From assembly GCA_038522635.1 (NCBI GenBank), contig JBCBJZ010000083.1:1-16059 (forward strand): a stretch of 16,059 nt of DNA. The letters are read 5' to 3'. The notes under the pieces are model-generated. The model saw only the letters and a program-made list of their open reading frames with translations. It was not told the DNA's origin and did no database searches. Positions within the stretch are counted from its first letter, which is position 1. Every line of letters starts with the position of its first letter. The position numbers were made by a program, and so were the translations under genes. Positions 7,012-12,278 of the stretch are shown here, one piece after another. The DNA comes from JBCBJZ01 sp038522635 (GTDB lineage Bacteria; Pseudomonadota; Alphaproteobacteria; Rhizobiales; Hyphomicrobiaceae).

Positions 7012-9090
7012 ATGCCCACGCTCTACCAGCATCCAGCCAGCACCAGCGACCCGCTGCTGCAGCCCTACACGCTGAAGCACCTCACGTTGCGCAACCGGCT
7101 GATTTCGACCGCGCACGAGCCCGCCTACGCGCACGATGGCATGCCCAAGGCGCGCTACCGGCTGTACCACGCGGAAAAAGCCAAAGGCGGCATCGCGCTG
7201 ACCATGACGGCCGGATCGGCGATCGTCTCGCGCGATAGCCCGCCAGCCTTCGGCAACCTCTACGCCTACGATGACGCGATCGTGCCATGGCTGCGCGAGT
7301 TGAGCGATGCGGTTCACGAGCACGGCGCGGCGATCATGATGCAGATCACGCATCTGGGCCGCCGCACCAGTTGGAATCAGGCCGATTGGTTTCCCGTACT
7401 GGCGCCCTCGCCGATCCGCGAACCTGCCCACCGCGCCTTCCCGAAAGCCGCCGAAGCGTGGGATATCGAGCGGATCATCGCCGACTACGCCGATGCGGCC
7501 GAACGCATGCAGGCTGGCGGCCTCGACGGCATCGAGCTTGAAGCCTACGGCCATCTGACAGACCAGTTCTGGTCACCCGCCACCAACCACCGGGACGATG
7601 ACTACGGCGGGAGCCTAGAAAACCGCATGCGGTTTTCGCTGCGCCTCATCGAAGCGATCCGCAAGCGCGTCGGGACAGCGTTCATCGTGGGCATCCGTAT
7701 GGTTGCCGATGAAGACTGGGACAAGGGCTTGAGCCGGGCGGAAGGCGTCGAGATCGCGCGGCGACTGGTGGCCACCGGCGACATCGATTTCCTCAACCTG
7801 ATCCGCGGGCACATTGAGAGCGACGCGGTGCTCGCCAACGTGATCCCGATCCAGGGTATGCCCGCCGCTCCGCACTTGGATTTCTGCGGCGAAGTGCGGG
7901 CTGCTGTGAAGTTCCCCGTGCTACACGCCGCCCGCATCAACGATGTCGCGACCGCCCGCCACGCGGTGGCTGAAGGCAAGCTCGACCTCGTTGGCATGAC
8001 GCGCGCGCACATCGCAGACCCCCACATCGGCGCTAAGATCGCGGCTCAAAGCGAGCACGAGATCCGGCCCTGCGTTGGCGCCACCTATTGCCTTGACCGC
8101 ATCTACGAGGGCCACGAAGCGCTGTGCATCCATAACCCGGCGACGGGCCGCGAAGCGACGATGCCGCATGTGATCGCGCCGACGAACACCGCGCGCAAAC
8201 ATGTGGTCATCGTGGGCGCTGGAGCAGCTGGCCTCGAAGCCGCCCGGGTCGCTGCGGCGCGGGGCCATCACGTCCAGGTGTTCGAAGCGACCGATCAACC
8301 CGGTGGTCAGGTGAGCCTGTTCGCCCGCGTGCCACGGCGCCGCGAAATGCAAGGCATCATCGATTGGCGCATGGCCCAGTGCCAGCGTGACGGCGTCACC
8401 TTCGCCTTCAACTCGCTCGCCGACGCCACCATGATCGAAGCGCTGGTAGAAGCCGGCCAAGCCGATGTCATCATCATCGCGACGGGCGGGCTCCCGAACA
8501 CCGATGTGCTGCAAGCGGGTGGTGATCTCGTCATCTCCGGGTGGGACCTGTTGTCGGGTCACGTGAAGCCCGCTGATACGATCCTCGTCTTCGATGACAA
8601 CGGCGCTCATGCGGGTCTGGCGGCCGCGGAGTTCGCGCTTCAGGCCGGCGCAACGGTCGAGATCGTCACGCCTGAGCGCTACTTTGCGCCCGACATCGGC
8701 GGGCTTAACCACGCCGCCTACGCCAAGCTGTTCCACGAAACGGCGACGCCGATCCAGATCAACAAACGCCTCCTGCGGGTGGAGCGCTCCGGCAACCGTC
8801 TGAACGCGGTGATAGGGTCTGACCACGGCGAACGCACACACACGCAAACCTTCGATCAGATCGTGGTCGAACACGGGACCCTGCCGCTCGATGATCTTTA
8901 CGTTGCGCTCAAACCCGGGTCGCGCAACGGCGGTGCCGTCGATCACGAAGCGTTGGTGGTCGGCGCAGCGCAGGCCATCACGGCGAATGCCGACGGGCGT
9001 TACGCGCTTTACCGCATTGGCGATGCGGTCGCTTCACGCAACGTGCACGCCGCCATCTACGATGCGCTGCGGTTGGTGAAGGACATTTGA
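7012..9090 (+). CDS. FMN/FAD iron-sulfur oxidoreductase, N-methylproline/dimethylglycine demethylase-like
   Basis: This 692-residue protein belongs to the trimethylamine dehydrogenase / 2,4-dienoyl-CoA reductase type: an Old Yellow Enzyme TIM barrel fused to a NAD(P)/FAD-binding module. Barrel features are LKHLTLRNRLIST (21-33), QITHLGRRTSW (111-121), the DDDYGGSLENRMRF block (195-208) and VGMTRAHIADP (327-337). The cluster region has Cys354, Cys360 and Cys372 in RPCVGATYC and ALCIHNPATGRE. Ala357 stands where 2,4-dienoyl-CoA reductases have a second cysteine. A dinucleotide motif VGAGAAGLEA follows at 401-410. The CVGATYCLDRIYEG signature resembles, from memory, StcD/DgcA-like demethylases of betaine catabolism; these remove N-methyl groups from methylated glycine or proline. 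No Rieske stachydrine demethylase or ETF gene lies nearby, so the substrate is open. It is convergent with the next gene. Confidence 0.8.
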   Translation: MPTLYQHPASTSDPLLQPYTLKHLTLRNRLISTAHEPAYAHDGMPKARYRLYHAEKAKGGIALTMTAGSAIVSRDSPPAFGNLYAYDDAIVPWLRELSDAVHEHGAAIMMQITHLGRRTSWNQADWFPVLAPSPIREPAHRAFPKAAEAWDIERIIADYADAAERMQAGGLDGIELEAYGHLTDQFWSPATNHRDDDYGGSLENRMRFSLRLIEAIRKRVGTAFIVGIRMVADEDWDKGLSRAEGVEIARRLVATGDIDFLNLIRGHIESDAVLANVIPIQGMPAAPHLDFCGEVRAAVKFPVLHAARINDVATARHAVAEGKLDLVGMTRAHIADPHIGAKIAAQSEHEIRPCVGATYCLDRIYEGHEALCIHNPATGREATMPHVIAPTNTARKHVVIVGAGAAGLEAARVAAARGHHVQVFEATDQPGGQVSLFARVPRRREMQGIIDWRMAQCQRDGVTFAFNSLADATMIEALVEAGQADVIIIATGGLPNTDVLQAGGDLVISGWDLLSGHVKPADTILVFDDNGAHAGLAAAEFALQAGATVEIVTPERYFAPDIGGLNHAAYAKLFHETATPIQINKRLLRVERSGNRLNAVIGSDHGERTHTQTFDQIVVEHGTLPLDDLYVALKPGSRNGGAVDHEALVVGAAQAITANADGRYALYRIGDAVASRNVHAAIYDALRLVKDI

Positions 9091-9104
9091 GGGCGATCGG
9101 GCGT

Positions 9105-9133
9105 TGCCCGGGCTTCGTCCAGAGCGACGGGCA
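9105..9133. terminator. Possible stem-loop between convergent genes
   Basis: TGCCCG (9105-9110) and CGGGCA (9128-9133) can pair across a 17-base loop in the 77-bp gap between the convergent flavoprotein and monooxygenase genes. There is no T-run on either strand, so intrinsic termination is doubtful. Confidence 0.22.
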
Positions 9134-9167
9134 CAGGGTGCGCGTAACCGGTCAAACACGCGCGCCG

Positions 9168-10175
9168 TCAAGCTGCCAGCGCGCGCAAGCTGAACGCCGC
9201 AGCCAACGCTTCGATCGTGCGCAACCGCAGCGCGTAAGACGGCGCCAGCGACAACGTGATCACCTCATCGGCGCGGCTCGCTTGCGCCAGTTCGGCGATG
9301 CGATCGGCGACCTCGTTGGCTTCACCGACGATAGCGCGCGGGCGTTCGCGGTCGGCCATCAGCATCTGCTGCGTGGTGAACTCGTGGAGGTCAGCTTCTT
9401 CAAGGGTCGGCACCGGTCGATCTTCGCCAAGCCCGATCAAGGCCCAGCGCAACAGCAGTGCGCGCTCGATGCGTTGCGCTTCAGTGCGGTCCGCCGCGAC
9501 CACAGCCAGCACCGCGATGGCCAAATGGGGCGCCGCTTCGTGGCCCTCGCGGAACTGCGCGCGGTAATGCATGCCCACCTGCGCAGCTTCACGCGCGTTG
9601 ATGAAGTGGGCCAGCGCGAACCGAAGCCCCAGCATGGCCGCGATCTCGGCGCCGTCGATGGTCGAGCCCAGCATCCAAAGCTGCGGGGCGCCCACGCGTT
9701 CCGGGTTCGCCCGATGCCCGTAGTAGGGATGCCCGTGGGGGATGTCGTCGCGCAGCATCGCGGAAATCTCCGCGATCTTGCGCATGTGCTCTTTGCCGCT
9801 GTCGTAGTGACCATCGGCGACAGCCAATGCGGTGCGCGGGTGGCCGCCTGGCGCACGGCCGAGCCCGAGATCGATGCGCCCCGGGTAGAGCGCTTCGAGC
9901 ATGCGGAATTGTTCGATGAGCCGAAACGGCGCCACGTAGGGCAGCAGCATCCCGCCGGTCCCCAAGCGGATGCGGCGGGTCTCAGCGCCAAGCCGCGCGA
10001 GCAGCACCTCAGGCGAGGCGATCGCAAGGCCGGCCAGGCCGTGGTGCTCGGCCAGCCAGTAGCGGTGGAAGCCAAGCCCATCGGCAGCGCGCGCGAGATC
10101 GATGGTCGCGGCGATCGCATCGGCCGGGGTCGCATTGCCGATCACCGGCGCTTGATCAAGGACGGAGAGCTGCAT
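9168..10175 (-). CDS. LLM class flavin-dependent oxidoreductase (luciferase-like, YhbW-type)
   Basis: This is a TIM-barrel flavoprotein of the bacterial luciferase-like superfamily, whose members use reduced FMN (or F420) to oxygenate or reduce organic substrates. The N-terminal signature LSVLDQAPV (3-11), GFHRYWLAEHHG (35-46), IRLGTGGMLLPY (69-80), EALYPGRIDLGLGRAPGG (94-111) and the WMLGST block (167-172) place it in the YhbW-like branch (two-component-type alkanal or alkanesulfonate monooxygenase relatives). The substrate is unknown. I chose ATG 10175 (335 residues); a GTG one codon earlier (10178) is equally possible, and neither has a strong Shine-Dalgarno. It lies 86 bp downstream of the acyl-CoA dehydrogenase gene on the same strand, so both may share a transcript. 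A long opposing frame over it is only a shadow. Confidence 0.9.
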   Translation of the reverse strand: MQLSVLDQAPVIGNATPADAIAATIDLARAADGLGFHRYWLAEHHGLAGLAIASPEVLLARLGAETRRIRLGTGGMLLPYVAPFRLIEQFRMLEALYPGRIDLGLGRAPGGHPRTALAVADGHYDSGKEHMRKIAEISAMLRDDIPHGHPYYGHRANPERVGAPQLWMLGSTIDGAEIAAMLGLRFALAHFINAREAAQVGMHYRAQFREGHEAAPHLAIAVLAVVAADRTEAQRIERALLLRWALIGLGEDRPVPTLEEADLHEFTTQQMLMADRERPRAIVGEANEVADRIAELAQASRADEVITLSLAPSYALRLRTIEALAAAFSLRALAA

Positions 10176-10261
10176 CACCGCACTACGCCCGTGTTCGCAC
10201 GGAGCGTCAACCGCAACCCCGCCGGCTGGCCCGTTAGCGGCGGAGGAGCGGCGAAGCTGCG

Positions 10262-11947
10262 TCAGTTCTTGTCACTGAGGAGGCGGCGCACGATCACATG
10301 CGCTTGGATCTCAGCAGCGCCCTCGAAGATGTTGAGGATCCGCGCATCGCACAGCACACGGCTGATCGGATATTCAAGCGCAAAGCCGTTACCTCCATGG
10401 ATCTGAAGCGCGTTGTCCGATGCCGCCCAGGCGACACGGGCCGCGAGCAATTTGGCCATGCCCGCTTCGACATCGCAGCGCCGGTCCTGATCTTTCTCGC
10501 GCGCCGCAAAGTAGGTCAGCTGCCGCACGATCATCGTTTCGACCGCCATCCAAACGAGTTTGTTGCTCACGCGCGGGAAGGCGAAGATCGGCTTGCCGAA
10601 CTGCTTGCGTTCCAACGCGTAGGAGAGACCAACGTCGAGGGCAGCCTGGGCGACCCCGACCGCGCGGGCAGCTGTTTGAATGCGCGCTGATTCAAACGTC
10701 GCCATCAATTGTTTGAAGCCCTGTCCCTCTTCGCCGCCAAGCAAATGCGAGGCGGGCACTTCGAAGCCATCAAAGGAAATCTCGTATTCCTTCATGCCGC
10801 GGTAGCCGAGCACTTCGATCTCACCACCGCTCATGCCGTCGGCCGGGAACGGCGTCTCGTCGCTGCCGCGTGGCTTTTCGGCGAGAAACATCGACAATCC
10901 CTTATAACCGGGCTCATCGGGATTGGTTCGCGCCAGCAACGTCATCAAATCAGCGCGCACCGGATGCGTGATCCACGTCTTCTGTCCGGTGATCGTGTAG
11001 GTGTCGCCCGCTTTTTCCGCGCGTGTGCGCAACGAAGCCAGATCCGACCCGGTGTTCGGCTCGGTGAAGACCGCCGTTGGCAGGATTTCGCCGGACGCGA
11101 TTCTGGGCAGGAACGTCTCCTTCTGCGCGTCGGTACCGCCGAGCAAGATCAACTCCGCAGCGATTTCCGATCGCGTCCCGAGCGAGCCCACGCCGATGTA
11201 GCCGCGCGACAGCTCCTCTGAGACCACGCACATCGCTTCCTTGCCAAGCCCCATGCCACCGTAGGCTTCCGGGATCGAGAGGCCGAAGACGCCAAGTTCG
11301 CTCATCTTCGTGATCGTCTCGAGCGGGATATATTCGTTCTGCAAATGCCATTCGTGCGCGTGCGGCACCACTTCGGCTTCGGAGAACCGGCGCATCTCAT
11401 CGCGCATCGCCGTGTGGACATCGTCGAGCCCGGCTTGCCCGAACGACACCGCGCCCGCGCTCTCCCCGAGCAGCGTCGCCAGGCGAGCGCGTACCTGCGC
11501 CGTGTAGCCATGCGTCATCAGTGTTTCGACCGCAGGCGCGTTGCGCAGCGCATCAACGTCATCGCTGGTCAGGCCGATGTCGCCGGGACGCACGATTTCG
11601 CCCTGGCTCATCGCGAGGCCGCTCACCATCTGGGTGAGATATTCGCCAAACCCGGCGCCGAGGATCAGCTCTTCGATTTCGCTAAGTTGGCCTTCCGCCG
11701 CCGCCCGATCAGCCCAGCCGTGCAATTGCCGCAGCGCTTCGGCGTAGGTCGCATACCAGGCAAAGCCGTGGGCCTCGTGTTGCGCGGCGTCGAGCCCACC
11801 CGCGGCTTCGATCACCTCACGGACCTGCGTTTTCGCGCGTGCCATGAAGGCATCGACAGCGCGCATGGCGTCGGCGGCCTGCGCCAGCACCATCGAGCCC
11901 TTGGGGTCGGCGTTGCCATCGGCACTGTAAGAGAGAGCTTCGGCCAT
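10262..11947 (-). CDS. mcd: Acyl-CoA dehydrogenase, probable (2S)-methylsuccinyl-CoA dehydrogenase
   Basis: Mcd oxidises (2S)-methylsuccinyl-CoA to mesaconyl-CoA with FAD, passing electrons to ETF, in the ethylmalonyl-CoA pathway that lets isocitrate-lyase-negative bacteria assimilate acetyl-CoA. The 561 residues are far longer than a standard 380-400 residue acyl-CoA dehydrogenase. The extra N-terminal region of about 170 residues (GFAWYATYAEALRQLHGW, EELILGAGFGEYLTQM, MSQGEIVRPGDIG) resembles the extension I know from Mcd. The C-terminal dehydrogenase has TEPNTGSDLAS (295-305), GQKTWITHP (321-329), ERKQFGKPI (446-454), QIHGGNGF (515-522) and IFEGAAEIQ (540-548), with Glu542 the likely catalytic base. 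AAGGA (11956-11960, minus strand) is 8 bases from the ATG. It is divergent from nrdJ. Other pathway genes (ccr, ecm, mch) are not in the window. Confidence 0.86.
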   Translation of the reverse strand: MAEALSYSADGNADPKGSMVLAQAADAMRAVDAFMARAKTQVREVIEAAGGLDAAQHEAHGFAWYATYAEALRQLHGWADRAAAEGQLSEIEELILGAGFGEYLTQMVSGLAMSQGEIVRPGDIGLTSDDVDALRNAPAVETLMTHGYTAQVRARLATLLGESAGAVSFGQAGLDDVHTAMRDEMRRFSEAEVVPHAHEWHLQNEYIPLETITKMSELGVFGLSIPEAYGGMGLGKEAMCVVSEELSRGYIGVGSLGTRSEIAAELILLGGTDAQKETFLPRIASGEILPTAVFTEPNTGSDLASLRTRAEKAGDTYTITGQKTWITHPVRADLMTLLARTNPDEPGYKGLSMFLAEKPRGSDETPFPADGMSGGEIEVLGYRGMKEYEISFDGFEVPASHLLGGEEGQGFKQLMATFESARIQTAARAVGVAQAALDVGLSYALERKQFGKPIFAFPRVSNKLVWMAVETMIVRQLTYFAAREKDQDRRCDVEAGMAKLLAARVAWAASDNALQIHGGNGFALEYPISRVLCDARILNIFEGAAEIQAHVIVRRLLSDKN

Positions 11948-12004
11948 GGATCGTATCCTTCACAATCGTTGCACGCTTGCGGTGAGCGGCGCCCCGGTGG
12001 GACT

Positions 12005-12023
12005 GTGATGCGCCAAGCATCAC
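12005..12023 (-). promoter_or_regulatory. Perfect inverted repeat in the mcd leader
   Basis: GTGATGC (12005-12011) and GCATCAC (12017-12023) form a perfect 7-bp inverted repeat around GCCAA. It lies 58 bases upstream of the mcd start, probably inside its 5' leader. It could be a DNA operator or an RNA hairpin. No T-run follows, so a simple terminator is unlikely. Confidence 0.4.
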
Positions 12024-12068
12024 GGCGTTCCGCCGAGACGGCCCACACCGCTTTAATTTCGCGGTGCA

Positions 12069-12110
12069 GCATAGCGACAGTTCGCGCGCTGTGAAGTCGG
12101 CCAATGGCCG
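12069..12110 (-). promoter_or_regulatory. Candidate mcd promoter with adjoining 13-bp palindrome
   Basis: On the minus strand TTCACA (12090-12095) and TATGCT (12069-12074) are spaced 15 bases apart (12075-12089), slightly short for a sigma70-type promoter. Immediately upstream of the -35 element is the perfect palindrome CGGCCAATGGCCG (12098-12110), an activator-like position. The promoter elements are read by eye and are tentative; the palindrome itself is exact. Confidence 0.35.
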
Positions 12111-12155
12111 CGCATAGCCGACCTCACCGCACGGACCCATCATAGATCAAAATTC

Positions 12156-12170
12156 GAACATTAAAAGAAC
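12156..12170 (+). promoter_or_regulatory. Putative LexA (SOS) box, GAAC-N7-GAAC
   Basis: GAACATTAAAAGAAC is a direct repeat of GAAC with exactly 7 bases between, the consensus of alphaproteobacterial LexA boxes (GTTC-N7-GTTC on the other strand), including the AT-rich spacer. It abuts a candidate nrdJ promoter and lies 108 bases before the chosen ATG. It is one exact motif in the right place, but the 8 fixed bases also occur by chance. Confidence 0.6.
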
Positions 12171-12175
12171 ATTTA

Positions 12176-12204
12176 TTGACTCTGGGTTAGTCGGGGCCTA
12201 AGTT
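12176..12204 (+). promoter_or_regulatory. Candidate nrdJ promoter
   Basis: TTGACT (12176-12181) is a good -35 element; 17 bases later TAAGTT (12199-12204) is a weak -10. The GAAC-N7-GAAC motif ends 5 bases before the -35, so a repressor bound there would contact or block polymerase. The surrounding 40 bases are markedly AT-richer than the rest of the window. Confidence 0.45.
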
Positions 12205-12278
12205 GAGCGTTAGATGGAAGCACTGCCACTGGTGCGCCTCTTAAGCAGCCACCGGTGATCAACGCCCGAAGAGCCAGC

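Noticed and set aside
10219..10243. CCGCCG/CGGCGG inverted repeat between mcd and the monooxygenase gene
   Set aside because: A 6-bp GC-only stem with a 13-base loop and no T-run is expected by chance at this GC content; not convincing as a terminator or attenuator.
9087..10406. Long + strand open frame (439 codons) opposite the monooxygenase gene
   Set aside because: Composition is Arg/Gln/His-rich with no recognisable motif, and the minus strand encodes a clear LLM oxidoreductase. This is a codon-position shadow in GC-rich DNA.
12205..12278. Possible cobalamin riboswitch upstream of nrdJ
   Set aside because: The leader after the candidate promoter is only about 70 bases, too short for a B12 aptamer, and I see no B12-box-like sequence.
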